Under the pieces are notes generated by a model that was not told the origin of the DNA, ran no database searches, and saw only the letters and a program-made list of their open reading frames with translations. From Streptomyces sp. ISL-10 (lineage in GTDB: Bacteria; Actinomycetota; Actinomycetes; Streptomycetales; Streptomycetaceae), in assembly GCF_018614575.1 (NCBI RefSeq), contig NZ_JAGGOJ010000005.1, positions 124,001-188,000 on the forward strand: a stretch of 64,000 nucleotides of DNA. Direction: 5' to 3'. Made by a program: the position numbers and the translations under genes. Positions within the stretch are counted from its first letter, which is position 1; each line of letters begins with the position of its first letter. Below, piece after piece: positions 31,504 through 40,951 of this stretch.

Positions 31504-34500
31504 TCACGCATCGAAAGCCCGGACCAACCGGGCCGGGGCGACAGAGGTTCCCGGCAGCGCCCGCGTCAGGAAGCGGTGCAGCCGTTCCGCCCGCCGTTCC
31601 CAGTGGGGGTTCGCCAGCCCCCGAAGCGTCGCCAGAGCGGCTTCCGCGTACGCGCGGGCCTGCTCTGCGGCGCTCTCCACTGCCTTGGTGCAGGCGAGAT
31701 CCAGTTCGACACGGGCCCGGAGGAAGCTGTCGCCCACCTCCGAAGCAGCCAGGTGCGCCTGGCGCAACGACGCCTCGGCCTCGTCGGTCATCCGCTGCCG
31801 CCACTGTGCCTCACCGCGCACCCGCAGCCCGTGCGCCTCACCGAGGCGGTCGCCCTGCGCCCTGGACAGGACGACGACCTCGTGCCCGGCCTGCTCCGCC
31901 TCCTGTACCTCTCCCACCTGCAACAGGGCCTCGGCCAGCCGGTAGAGGTTCTGCGTCTCGCCGCGGAGGGAGCCGTTGTCCCGATTGATGGTGAAGGCCT
32001 CGCGGATGAGGGCGAATCCCAACTCGCGCTCGCCCCGCTCGATTTCGATCTGGGCGAGCAGGCCGACGGCGTGGGAGCGGCCGGCGACGTCCTCGGTCCG
32101 CTTGAAGAAGTCGACGGCCTGCCGGCACAGGCCGGCCGCCTCGTCGAGATCGCCCGCGAACCGGGTGCACAGGGCGAGGTTGCGCAGGACCATGGCATAG
32201 CCGTGGGCGTCGTCCCCCTGCTCCATCACGGCCTTTGCGTCCATGAGCACCGACCGGGCTTCCTGGTAGTTCCGCCGGTAGATCTCCAGCGTCCCGAGAG
32301 AGCTCAGCATCGTCCCGATGCCCTCCTCGTCGCCGGTCCTGCGGGCGGCCCGCAGTGCGATGTCAGCCGTGGTGCGCCAGTCCTCCAGGTAGTTGTACGT
32401 CTCGAAGAGCGGGACGGTGCGCGCCACGAGCTCCCAGGGGCGGCCCCGGTTGTCCGTCTCGCCCCAGTGCCTGACCAGGTCCGTGATCGCATGCCGTTCG
32501 GATTCGAACCAGGCGATCGGGTCGGTCAGCGGCTCCTCGGTCACGGACCAGTGGGACAGCACCGCAGAGTGGCCCCGGAGCGGAGTGACGTGCCCGGGCC
32601 CCCGGAGCAGCTCGTTCGCCCGGTCGGCAAGGGAGAGCCAGGCCCCGAAGGCCCTCCCCAGCGCGGCCTCGCGCTCCTCCGGGCTCTCCTCCTTCTCGGC
32701 CCGCTCCCAGGCGAACAGGCGCAGCAGGCTGTGGAATTCGAACCGTGGAGCCGACCCTGACGCGCCCGGGCGCACGTTCAGCAGCTGTGCCTCGACAAGC
32801 TGCTCCAGCAGGTCCTCGGCCCGTTCGGTGCTGGTGTCCAGTACGGCCGCGCCGGACCAGGCGGCGAAGTCCCGCACGGGCAGCAGACCCAGGAGCCGGT
32901 ACAGACGCGCCGCCTCGGCCGGCAGCTCCCGGTAACTCAGCCAGATCCCGGCGCGCACCCCGCCTTCGCGGGGGCTGAGGATGTCCAGCCGACGGCATCG
33001 GTCCTCCAGTCGGTCGACCAGCTGCGCCACGGACCGGTGGGGTCTGGCGACCAGGTAGGCACCGGCGATGCGCAGGGCCAGCGGCAGCCCGTCGCACAAC
33101 TCGACCAACCGGGCCGCCTGCTCCGGTGCCGCCTCGGTGTACGTGGACCCGGCGATGGTGGCCAGCAGCCGGCTCGACTGTTCTGCCTCCAGCGACTTGA
33201 GGGCGATCCTCACCACCGCGTAGTCCCCCGTCATGTAGTCGAAGGAGTCGCGTCCGGTGACCACCACGCAGGAGGTGCCCCGGCCGGGGAACAGCGGCAG
33301 TGCCTGCCGCAGGGACCGTACGTTGTCCAGCAGGATCAGCACCCGCTTGCCGTCCAGCACCCCTCGGTACAGTGCGGCGCGTTCCTCCAGTTCGTCGGGG
33401 ATGTGCGAGCTGGGCACCCCGAGCGCACGCAGGCACCGGTCCAGGGCCTGCATGGCGGTGAGCGGCGGCTCGTGATCGTCGTAGCCGCGCATGTCGACGA
33501 AGAGCTGCCCGTCCGCAAAGCGCTCGGCGACGCTATTGGCCCAGTGGACTGCCAGCGCGGTCTTGCCGACTCCGCTGGTTCCGGAGAGCGCTGCGATGGT
33601 CAGCGGCGCCTCGCTCCTGGAGACGTCGAGCATCTGGTCGAGCTCGGCGAGCTCGTGCGTCCGGCCGGTGAAGGCCGCGGAGGGAGCCGGGAGCTGGGCG
33701 GGTATTCCGGTGACCGGCGACGTCGGCGGCACGTATCGTTCGGCCATCTCGGCCGCGACGAGGTCCTGCAGGATGCGCTGGTGCAGCTCCTGCAACGCCG
33801 GGCCGGGCTCGGTCCCCAGCTGTTCGATGAAGATCTTGCGGCCGGCGCGGTAGGTCTCCAGGGCACTGGCCCGCCGACCGGACCGGCGTAACGCCAGCAT
33901 CAGGTGGAACCGCGCCTGCTCCCGCAGGGGATGATTGTCCACCACCCCGGTCATGTGGGCCACCACCGAACGGTAGTCGCCGAGCTGCAGTTGGAGTCCC
34001 GCGTACTCCTCGCTCACATCGAGCCACAGGTCCGAGAGGCGGGCGGCGGCGGCGTCGATGCGGCCCCCCGACAGCCCCTCCAGGGCCGTGCCGTTCCACA
34101 GTGCCAGCGCCTGCCGGAAAATCTCCATGGCCTGTGCGCTGTGTCCGTCGCGCGCCAGCGCCCGGGCTTCGGCGACCAGTCGGTCCATTGTCCGGACGTC
34201 GATGTCGTGCTCGCCCTGGTTCAGGACGTAGCTCCGATGACCCGTCGTGATGAGGCGGTCGTCACCGGCCGCGTCGCGGAAGATGCGGCGCAGGGTGGTG
34301 ATGCAGATGGCTATCTGGTTGCGGGCGGTGGCCGGCGGGGCGCCCTGCCACACGGCTTCGATCAGGGCGTCCACGGGCACGGGCCGTCCCGGCGAGAGCA
34401 GAAGAACGGCCAGGACCGTGCGCTGTCGCAGACCGCCGAGGGGTATGGGGACGCCGTCCGCCTCCACAGCAAGCGGTCCCAGCATCTTGAAGGACAACAA

Positions 34501-34506
34501 ACCCAC
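31504..34506 (-). CDS. Large SARP (AfsR-type) transcriptional regulator, TTA-containing
   Basis: A 1000-residue regulator. Order: OmpR-type winged helix (FKMLGPLAVEADGVPIPLGG LRQRTVLAVLL, 5-100), bacterial transcriptional activator domain (about 105-250), NB-ARC ATPase with P-loop GTSGVGKTALAV near 315 and LILLDNV Walker B, and a C-terminal TPR region. This is the AfsR architecture, an ATP-dependent activator that recruits RNA polymerase at SARP boxes. The GTG at 34506 has GGGGGGT 6 bases upstream and gives the usual start; TTG 34551 is less likely. The codon at 33889-33891 (MLALRRSG) is TTA, so bldA dependence is expected. It probably controls the cluster and the adjoining peptide gene. Confidence 0.92.
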   Translation of the reverse strand: MGLLSFKMLGPLAVEADGVPIPLGGLRQRTVLAVLLLSPGRPVPVDALIEAVWQGAPPATARNQIAICITTLRRIFRDAAGDDRLITTGHRSYVLNQGEHDIDVRTMDRLVAEARALARDGHSAQAMEIFRQALALWNGTALEGLSGGRIDAAAARLSDLWLDVSEEYAGLQLQLGDYRSVVAHMTGVVDNHPLREQARFHLMLALRRSGRRASALETYRAGRKIFIEQLGTEPGPALQELHQRILQDLVAAEMAERYVPPTSPVTGIPAQLPAPSAAFTGRTHELAELDQMLDVSRSEAPLTIAALSGTSGVGKTALAVHWANSVAERFADGQLFVDMRGYDDHEPPLTAMQALDRCLRALGVPSSHIPDELEERAALYRGVLDGKRVLILLDNVRSLRQALPLFPGRGTSCVVVTGRDSFDYMTGDYAVVRIALKSLEAEQSSRLLATIAGSTYTEAAPEQAARLVELCDGLPLALRIAGAYLVARPHRSVAQLVDRLEDRCRRLDILSPREGGVRAGIWLSYRELPAEAARLYRLLGLLPVRDFAAWSGAAVLDTSTERAEDLLEQLVEAQLLNVRPGASGSAPRFEFHSLLRLFAWERAEKEESPEEREAALGRAFGAWLSLADRANELLRGPGHVTPLRGHSAVLSHWSVTEEPLTDPIAWFESERHAITDLVRHWGETDNRGRPWELVARTVPLFETYNYLEDWRTTADIALRAARRTGDEEGIGTMLSSLGTLEIYRRNYQEARSVLMDAKAVMEQGDDAHGYAMVLRNLALCTRFAGDLDEAAGLCRQAVDFFKRTEDVAGRSHAVGLLAQIEIERGERELGFALIREAFTINRDNGSLRGETQNLYRLAEALLQVGEVQEAEQAGHEVVVLSRAQGDRLGEAHGLRVRGEAQWRQRMTDEAEASLRQAHLAASEVGDSFLRARVELDLACTKAVESAAEQARAYAEAALATLRGLANPHWERRAERLHRFLTRALPGTSVAPARLVRAFDA

Positions 34507-34641
34507 AGCCCACCCCCCGGCAATGCGCGCGCGGCCGGCGGCCGTGGTCAAATCGCCCGCCCGGTGCCATGATCCGAACGTGAATCGATGGCAAGATCAT
34601 TCAGTCAAGAGTATCGAAACACCAGACCGATTCTCCTCGCC
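34507..34641. promoter_or_regulatory. Divergent control region between SARP and PPTase genes
   Basis: A 135-base spacer with an unusually AT-rich part (34585-34625). On the minus strand TTGACT (34600-34605) could be the -35 of the SARP gene. No clear -10 is visible for either direction. In-frame ATG 34588 for the PPTase lies in this AT-rich part, which is why the later ATG is preferred. Confidence 0.3.
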
Positions 34642-35388
34642 ATGAGGGCCAGACGTCACATTGAGCTTCTGCTTCCCCAGGGCGCTGCGGGCGAGGCGGA
34701 GTTCGGCCCCGTCCCGCCCGGCGTCCCGCTGGCGGGGGAAGCTCCCCCGGCGGGCGTCGTCCCGGAGCGGGTTCACGAATTCGCCGCCGTACGACACTGC
34801 GCACGGCGGGCGCTGGCCCGACTGGGTCACCCCCCGGTGCCGCTGCCCGCGGGAGAACGCGGCGCCCCCGTCTGGCCCACCGGGATCGTGGGCAGCATGA
34901 CCCACTGCCGCGGCTATCGGGCGGCAGCAGTCGCCCGTTCCACCGGTACGGCCGCCTTGGGTATCGACGCCGAGCCGGCCACCCCGCTGGACGACGGCGT
35001 CCTCGGTCTGATCTGCACCACCGCCGAGCTCCGGCACCTGGCAGCTCTCGCCCGGTCGGAGCCCGCGGTCCCCTGGGACCGGATGCTCTTCAGCGCCAAG
35101 GAGGCGGTGTACAAGGCATGGTTTCCCCTGACCGGACGCGGACTCGAATTCCGCGACGCACAACTGTCGTTCCTCCCCGGCAGCGACCGCTTCGTGGTGC
35201 GCGTCCACGGCGCTCCGGAGCTCTCGGCCGCGATGCACGGCCGCTGGACCGTCGCCCACGGTCTCGTCCTCACCTCGGTCGCCGTCCCCGCCCGGTCCCT
35301 ACCGGCGGCCGGAACCGGACGGCACGCCGCGAACGCCGAAGGGCGGCACCCCTGGGAGTGGGGTGCCGCCCTCGGTCAGGACGGTTGA
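34642..35388 (+). CDS. 4'-phosphopantetheinyl transferase (Sfp/EntD type)
   Basis: A 248-residue enzyme that attaches phosphopantetheine to carrier-protein serines. Motifs are VWPTGIVGSMTHC, ALGIDAEP (107-112, Mg-binding Asp/Glu) and FSAKEAVYKAWFP (150-162), with the usual TVAHGLVLTSV end. It is encoded divergently from the SARP and is the only plus-strand enzyme of the cluster; the ACP and the PCP domain are its likely substrates. The ATG at 34642 is chosen because upstream sequence is AT-rich and non-coding in look; 34588 is the alternative. The last about 20 residues are encoded by the groEL terminator hairpin, so the 3' end marks an insertion junction. Confidence 0.88.
   Translation: MRARRHIELLLPQGAAGEAEFGPVPPGVPLAGEAPPAGVVPERVHEFAAVRHCARRALARLGHPPVPLPAGERGAPVWPTGIVGSMTHCRGYRAAAVARSTGTAALGIDAEPATPLDDGVLGLICTTAELRHLAALARSEPAVPWDRMLFSAKEAVYKAWFPLTGRGLEFRDAQLSFLPGSDRFVVRVHGAPELSAAMHGRWTVAHGLVLTSVAVPARSLPAAGTGRHAANAEGRHPWEWGAALGQDG
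35340..35372. terminator. Bidirectional terminator between PPTase and groEL
   Basis: GGGCGGCACCCC (35341-35352) pairs with GGGGTGCCGCCC (35360-35371), with an extra A-T pair outside and a 7-base loop. It lies 46 bases after the groEL stop and within the last codons of the convergent PPTase gene, so it can end both transcripts. Confidence 0.8.
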
Positions 35389-35418
35389 TCAACCATCAGG
35401 CCGAAGCCTTCACGGCGA

Positions 35419-37149
<1,731 letters not shown>

Positions 37150-37169
37150 TCACCGACCCGATCCAAGTT

Positions 37170-37196
37170 CTGTCACTCTCACTGGGAGAGTGCTAA
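37170..37196 (-). promoter_or_regulatory. CIRCE-like element, proximal copy (degenerate)
   Basis: CTGTCACTC-N9-GAGTGCTAA. The right half matches the CIRCE consensus fully and the left half matches in six of nine bases. It lies downstream of the likely groEL transcription start. Confidence 0.7.
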
Positions 37197-37202
37197 CGCC
37201 AA

Positions 37203-37231
37203 TGATTAGCACTCGCCCCCGGAGAGTGCAA
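37203..37231 (-). promoter_or_regulatory. groEL promoter
   Basis: Read on the minus strand: -35 TTGCAC (37226-37231), a 17-base spacer and -10 TAATCA (37203-37208). This is a good housekeeping-sigma promoter embedded in the CIRCE element, with transcription starting near 37195. Confidence 0.7.
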
Positions 37232-37232
37232 G
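37206..37232 (-). promoter_or_regulatory. CIRCE element (HrcA operator) of groEL
   Basis: TTAGCACTC (37206-37214), 9-base spacer, GAGTGCAAG (37224-37232). This fits the TTAGCACTC-N9-GAGTGCTAA consensus apart from one or two bases in the right half. It overlaps both core promoter boxes of groEL, so bound HrcA would block RNA polymerase directly. Confidence 0.9.
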
Positions 37233-37325
37233 CGCCTCACGCTCACGGCGCACCGTGGACGGCCCTCACGGCGGTCATCACGGAGCCCTCACGGCGAGGG
37301 CCACGGCGCACCTCACGGCGAAGCA

Positions 37326-37367
37326 CGAGGGGCCCGCATCCCGGTCTACCGGGATACGGACCCCTCG
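37326..37367 (-). terminator. Terminator of the cold-shock gene
   Basis: CGAGGGG-c-CCG-c-ATCCCGG (left arm) pairs with CCGGGAT-a-CGG-a-CCCCTCG around a TCTA loop, 44 bases after the cold-shock stop codon. A stable hairpin of about 17 pairs with two mismatched positions. Confidence 0.8.
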
Positions 37368-37410
37368 CGCGTGAGTGCGTCGGTGGCCGATCGCGCCTGG
37401 ATCAGTTGGA

Positions 37411-37614
37411 TCAGACGGCGAGCTTGACCATGTCCGCCTGCGGACCCTTCTGGCCCTGCGAGATCTCGAACTCGACTCGCTGACCCTCTTCAAGGGTGCG
37501 GTATCCGTCCATCTGGATCGCGCTGTAGTGGACGAAAACATCCGCACCACCGTCGACCGCGATGAAGCCGTACCCCTTCTCCGCGTTGAACCACTTGACG
37601 GTGCCCTGAGCCAT
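37411..37614 (-). CDS. Cold-shock protein (CspA family)
   Basis: A 67-residue single cold-shock domain: [20 protein letters not shown] contains RNP1 (KGYGFI), and DVFVHYSAI is RNP2. It binds single-stranded nucleic acid as an RNA chaperone. The ATG at 37614 has GGGGAG 6 bases upstream. It forms its own transcription unit, with a promoter near 37723-37750, a leader of about 100 bases and a strong terminator before the groEL promoter. Confidence 0.95.
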   Translation of the reverse strand: MAQGTVKWFNAEKGYGFIAVDGGADVFVHYSAIQMDGYRTLEEGQRVEFEISQGQKGPQADMVKLAV

Positions 37615-37722
37615 GCCTAACTCCCCTATTACTGGCCCTTGCACAGGACCGCACTTCGCGGACCCGGGTCAGACCTCACCCCAGCAGGAGGGGTGTGCGC
37701 CGGAACGCGTCGACCGCGGCTG

Positions 37723-37750
37723 AATGTATCTGCCCAACTGCCCTCTGCAA
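37723..37750 (-). promoter_or_regulatory. Candidate promoter of the cold-shock gene
   Basis: On the minus strand, -35 TTGCAG (37745-37750), a 16-base spacer and -10 TACATT (37723-37728). It would give a leader of about 100 bases, in keeping with long csp 5' UTRs. The rest of the 400-base gap (37751-37950) is AT-richer than average, and I see no gene in it. Confidence 0.5.
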
Positions 37751-37956
37751 CAGGTCAATCGGACGAGAAATCTGGGCAGGACCGATCGGCCGATTCATGC
37801 GAATTGAATGAATTCCGGGGCAAGTCGGGCCCGACAAAGCGGCACTTTCGGCGCAATTCGATCGCTCACTTTGGCCGCATTCTTACGGAGCGGGAACGCA
37901 TTACCGGGCGGCCGGCGGAGGGGGCTTCCCAGACTCTACCGCGCTCAACCATGCAG

Positions 37957-37993
37957 AATTGCCCCCTCCGCTTCTCTGGCGGAGGGGGCAATT
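37957..37993 (-). terminator. Terminator of the thrC-MoaD operon
   Basis: AATTGCCCCCTCCGC (37957-37971) pairs perfectly with GCGGAGGGGGCAATT (37979-37993) around a 7-base loop, a 15-bp stem 30 bases after the MoaD-family stop codon. Confidence 0.9.
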
Positions 37994-38022
37994 TCCGTAA
38001 CGCTGGGTAACGCGGAGCGGAA

Positions 38023-38298
38023 TCAGCCGCCGGCGACGGCGGGGATGATCGAGACGCCCGCACCGTCCGGCGTCACCGTCTGCAGGCCCTGCTCGAAGCG
38101 GACGTCGTCGTCGTTCACGTACACGTTGACGAAGCGGCGCAGCTTGCCCTGGTCGTCCAGGACGCGGGCCGCGATGCCCGTGTGGTTCTTCTCCAGGTCC
38201 GCGATGACCTCGGCCAGGGTCGCGCCCTCGGCGGGGACCTCGGCCTGGCCGCCCGTGTACGTACGGAGGATGGTGGGGATGCGGACGTTGACGCTCAT
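38023..38298 (-). CDS. MoaD/ThiS-family sulfur carrier protein
   Basis: A 91-residue ubiquitin-fold sulfur carrier ending in the diagnostic Gly-Gly (SIIPAVAGG), whose C-terminus is turned to a thiocarboxylate by an E1-like enzyme. It starts MSVNVRIPTILRTYTGGQAE. It lies 51 bases downstream of the threonine-synthase-family gene, in the same operon and under the same SAM riboswitch, so it is likely to deliver sulfide to that enzyme for homocysteine formation. Similar carriers in actinobacteria (CysO) serve cysteine or thiosugar synthesis, which remain alternatives. Confidence 0.88.
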   Translation of the reverse strand: MSVNVRIPTILRTYTGGQAEVPAEGATLAEVIADLEKNHTGIAARVLDDQGKLRRFVNVYVNDDDVRFEQGLQTVTPDGAGVSIIPAVAGG

Positions 38299-38349
38299 GG
38301 GGTGCAGCCTTTCTTCAATCTGAGGTGGTCGGCGGGACCCGTTTCGGTC

Positions 38350-39648
38350 TCAGCCTGCCAGGCCGGCGTCGCGGAACGCGTCCAGGCTCGGGCGGATCGT
38401 CGCGGTCGGGCCGGTGGTCGGGGCGACCGCGTCCAGCGTCTTGAGGCCGTCGCCGGTGTTCAGCACGACGGTGGTGAGCGCCGGGTCGAGCACGCCCTGC
38501 TCGATCAGCTTCTTCGTCACACCCACGGTCACGCCGCCCGCCGTCTCGGCGAAGATGCCCTCGGTGCGGGCCAGCAGCTTGATCGCGTCGACGACCTGCT
38601 CGTCGTTCACGTCCTCCACCGCGCCGCCCGTGCGGCGGGCGATGTCCAGCACGTAAGGGCCGTCGGCCGGGTTGCCGATGGCGAGCGACTTGGCGATGGT
38701 GTTCGGCTTCTGGGGGCGCACGACGTCGTGACCGGCCTTGAAGGCGGTGGACACCGGGGAACAGCCCTCTGCCTGGGCGCCGAAGATCTTGTACGGCTTG
38801 TCCTCGACGAGGCCGAGCCTGATCAGCTCCTGAAGGCCCTTGTCGATCTTGGTGAGCTGGGAACCGGAAGCGATCGGAATGACGATCTGGTCGGGCAGCT
38901 GCCAGCCGAGCTGCTCGCAGATCTCGTACGCGAGCGTCTTGGAGCCCTCGCCGTAGTACGGGCGGAGGTTGACGTTCACAAAGCCCCAGCCCTCGCCGAG
39001 CGGGTCGCCGATGAGCTCGGAGCAGAAGCGGTTGACGTCGTCGTAGTTGCCCTCGATGCCGACCAGCTCGCCGCCGTAGACCGCGGCCATGACGACCTTG
39101 CCCTGCTCCAGGTCATGCGGGATGAAGACGCAGGAGCGGAAGCCGGCCCGCGCGGCGGCGGCGCCGACCGCGCCGGCGAGGTTGCCGGTGGAGGAGCAGG
39201 ACAGGGTGGTGAAGCCGAAGGCGCGGGCCGCCTCGACGGCGATCGCGACGACACGGTCCTTGAAGGAGTGCGTCGGGTTGCCGGAGTCGTCCTTGATGAA
39301 CAGCCCGCCGGTGACGCCGAGTTCACGGGCGAGGTTGTCGGCCTTGACGAGCTTGGTGAAGCCGGGGTTGATGTTCGGCTTGCCGGCCACGTCGGCGGGG
39401 ACGGGCAGGAGCGGGGCGTAGCGCCAGATGTTGTTCGGGCCGGCCTCGATCTGCTTCCGCAGGGCCTCCGGGTCGCCGCTCGGCAGGTCGTACGCGACTT
39501 CGAGCGGCCCGAAACACGAGGCGCAGGCGAAGATGGGGCCGAGCTCGAAACGCTCCCCGCACTCGCGGCACGACAGTGCGGCGGCGGGTCCGAGATCCAC
39601 AGAGGCGGAAGCGGTGGCGGTGGTGCTGGCGATGGTCTGCGCAGCCAT
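38350..39648 (-). CDS. thrC: Threonine synthase family PLP enzyme, possible homocysteine synthase
   Basis: A 432-residue fold-type II PLP enzyme of the ThrC family. It has an N-terminal zinc-ribbon-like C-x2-C ... C-x2-C (LSCRECGERFELGPIFACASC), the PLP lysine in PTHSFKDRV, and SCSSTGNLAGAV phosphate-binding loop. Usual annotation is threonine synthase (O-phosphohomoserine to threonine). However, it is preceded by a SAM-I riboswitch and followed by a sulfur-carrier gene, and there is no hom or thrB beside it; these point to thiolation of O-phosphohomoserine for methionine instead. The ATG at 39648 is preferred; an in-frame ATG at 39672 lies in the riboswitch. Confidence 0.9.
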   Translation of the reverse strand: MAAQTIASTTATASASVDLGPAAALSCRECGERFELGPIFACASCFGPLEVAYDLPSGDPEALRKQIEAGPNNIWRYAPLLPVPADVAGKPNINPGFTKLVKADNLARELGVTGGLFIKDDSGNPTHSFKDRVVAIAVEAARAFGFTTLSCSSTGNLAGAVGAAAARAGFRSCVFIPHDLEQGKVVMAAVYGGELVGIEGNYDDVNRFCSELIGDPLGEGWGFVNVNLRPYYGEGSKTLAYEICEQLGWQLPDQIVIPIASGSQLTKIDKGLQELIRLGLVEDKPYKIFGAQAEGCSPVSTAFKAGHDVVRPQKPNTIAKSLAIGNPADGPYVLDIARRTGGAVEDVNDEQVVDAIKLLARTEGIFAETAGGVTVGVTKKLIEQGVLDPALTTVVLNTGDGLKTLDAVAPTTGPTATIRPSLDAFRDAGLAG

Positions 39649-39667
39649 TATGGCGAGGCCCTTTCTC

Positions 39668-39791
39668 CTCATCTTCCTCGTGACGCATTTCGCCACAAGA
39701 CGGAATTGGCACCTTCCCCACCGTGACCTCGCGGTCGGCGGGAGGGTTGCCGGGGCTTCAACGGGCCGTTCCCTCTGCCCCTCTGGATGAG
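39668..39791 (-). promoter_or_regulatory. SAM-I (S-box) riboswitch of the thrC-family gene
   Basis: Read on the minus strand the leader shows the S-box core: CTCATCCAGAGGGGCAGAGG, then GAACGGCCCGTTGAAGCCCC, then GGCAACC, and later GGGAAGGTGCCAATTCC. P1 is CTCATC (39791-39786) with GATGAG (39673-39668). The 3' strand of P1 runs straight into GAGGAGAAAGG, the ribosome-binding region, so SAM binding probably shuts off translation. S-box riboswitches control methionine and SAM synthesis, which is informative for the function of the gene downstream. Confidence 0.93.
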
Positions 39792-39968
39792 CGGTATTCG
39801 ATTGTCGGCAGGCGACCCCGAGATGCGGTGGTCACCTGCGTTGTTCAAGACTGTAACCGAAGGCCCGGACAGTTGAGATAGTCGTCCGAACCGCGAGATG
39901 GATCACACGCACGGCCTCCGGCCGGTCCATTCCCCCGATCCGAACCCCTGATGTCAAGGAGACGTGCC

Positions 39969-40913
39969 GTGCTCGATGAGGTGGAGCGCTGGCTGGGCAT
40001 ACGTACCTGGTCCGCCGCCGACCGCACACCGAACCAGATCCTCGCCGCCAAGGCCCGGCGCGGATCGTCGGTGAGTGTGGTGCTCCCCGCCCTGAACGAA
40101 GAGCAGACGGTCGGCGACATCGTGACGGTGATCCGGCACGAGCTGATGGAGCGGATCCCGCTGGTCGACGAGCTGGTGGTGATCGACTCGGCGTCGAGCG
40201 ACCGTACGGCCGAGGTGGCCGAGGCGGCGGGCGCGCGGGTGGTGCACCGGGACGCCGTCCTGCCGCGGATCCCGGCAGCGGCGGGCAAGGGCGAGGTGCT
40301 GTGGCGGTCACTGATGGTGACCAGCGGTGACATCGTGTGCTTCATCGACTCCGATCTGCGCGACTTCTCGGCCGATTTCGTCTCCGGGATCGTGGGGCCG
40401 CTGCTGACGGACCCCGAGGTGCAGTTCGTCAAGGCGATGTACGACCGCCCGCTCGGCGACGCCCCTGGTCAGGGCGGCCGGGTTACCGAGCTGGTGGCGC
40501 GGCCGCTGCTGAATCTGCACTGGCCGCAACTGGCCGGTTTCGTGCAGCCACTGGGCGGCGAGTACGCGGCCCGGCGCTCCCTCCTGGAGCAACTGCCGTT
40601 CCCGGTCGGTTACGGAGTGGAACTCGGCCTGCTGGTGGACGCCCTCAACCGGGTGGGGCTCGACGCGTTGGCACAGGTCGACGTGGGCACGCGCAAGCAC
40701 CGCCACCAGGACGGACAGGCGCTGGGCCGCATGGCGGCGGCGATCTACCGAACCGCACAAATGCGGCTCGCCCGCGGCCACTTGGTACGCCCGGTGCTCA
40801 CCCAGTTCGAGCGGTTCGAGAACGGATTCGTGCCCGTCGTCCACGCGGTGGACACCGAGGAGCGGCCGCCGATGAGCGAGATCGGTGAGTACGCGGCGCG
40901 TCGCGCGGCATAA
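39969..40913 (+). CDS. gpgS: Glucosyl-3-phosphoglycerate synthase GpgS
   Basis: A 314-residue GT-A glycosyltransferase (GT81). It has SVSVVLPALNEEQTVGDIV, the acidic VVIDSASSDRTAEVA, and VCFIDSDLRDF (the DxD metal motif), followed by PLGGEYAARR and KHRHQDGQALGRMA. It makes glucosyl-3-phosphoglycerate, precursor of glucosylglycerate and methylglucose polysaccharides. The GTG at 39969 has AAGGAG 7 bases upstream; the ATG at 39951 contains that SD within its own codons and is less likely. Compatible-solute role fits with the nearby trehalose genes otsA and otsB. Confidence 0.92.
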   Translation: MLDEVERWLGIRTWSAADRTPNQILAAKARRGSSVSVVLPALNEEQTVGDIVTVIRHELMERIPLVDELVVIDSASSDRTAEVAEAAGARVVHRDAVLPRIPAAAGKGEVLWRSLMVTSGDIVCFIDSDLRDFSADFVSGIVGPLLTDPEVQFVKAMYDRPLGDAPGQGGRVTELVARPLLNLHWPQLAGFVQPLGGEYAARRSLLEQLPFPVGYGVELGLLVDALNRVGLDALAQVDVGTRKHRHQDGQALGRMAAAIYRTAQMRLARGHLVRPVLTQFERFENGFVPVVHAVDTEERPPMSEIGEYAARRAA

Positions 40914-40951
40914 ACCGGAACCGTCATTCATTTTGTCTAACTTTCGTATGT

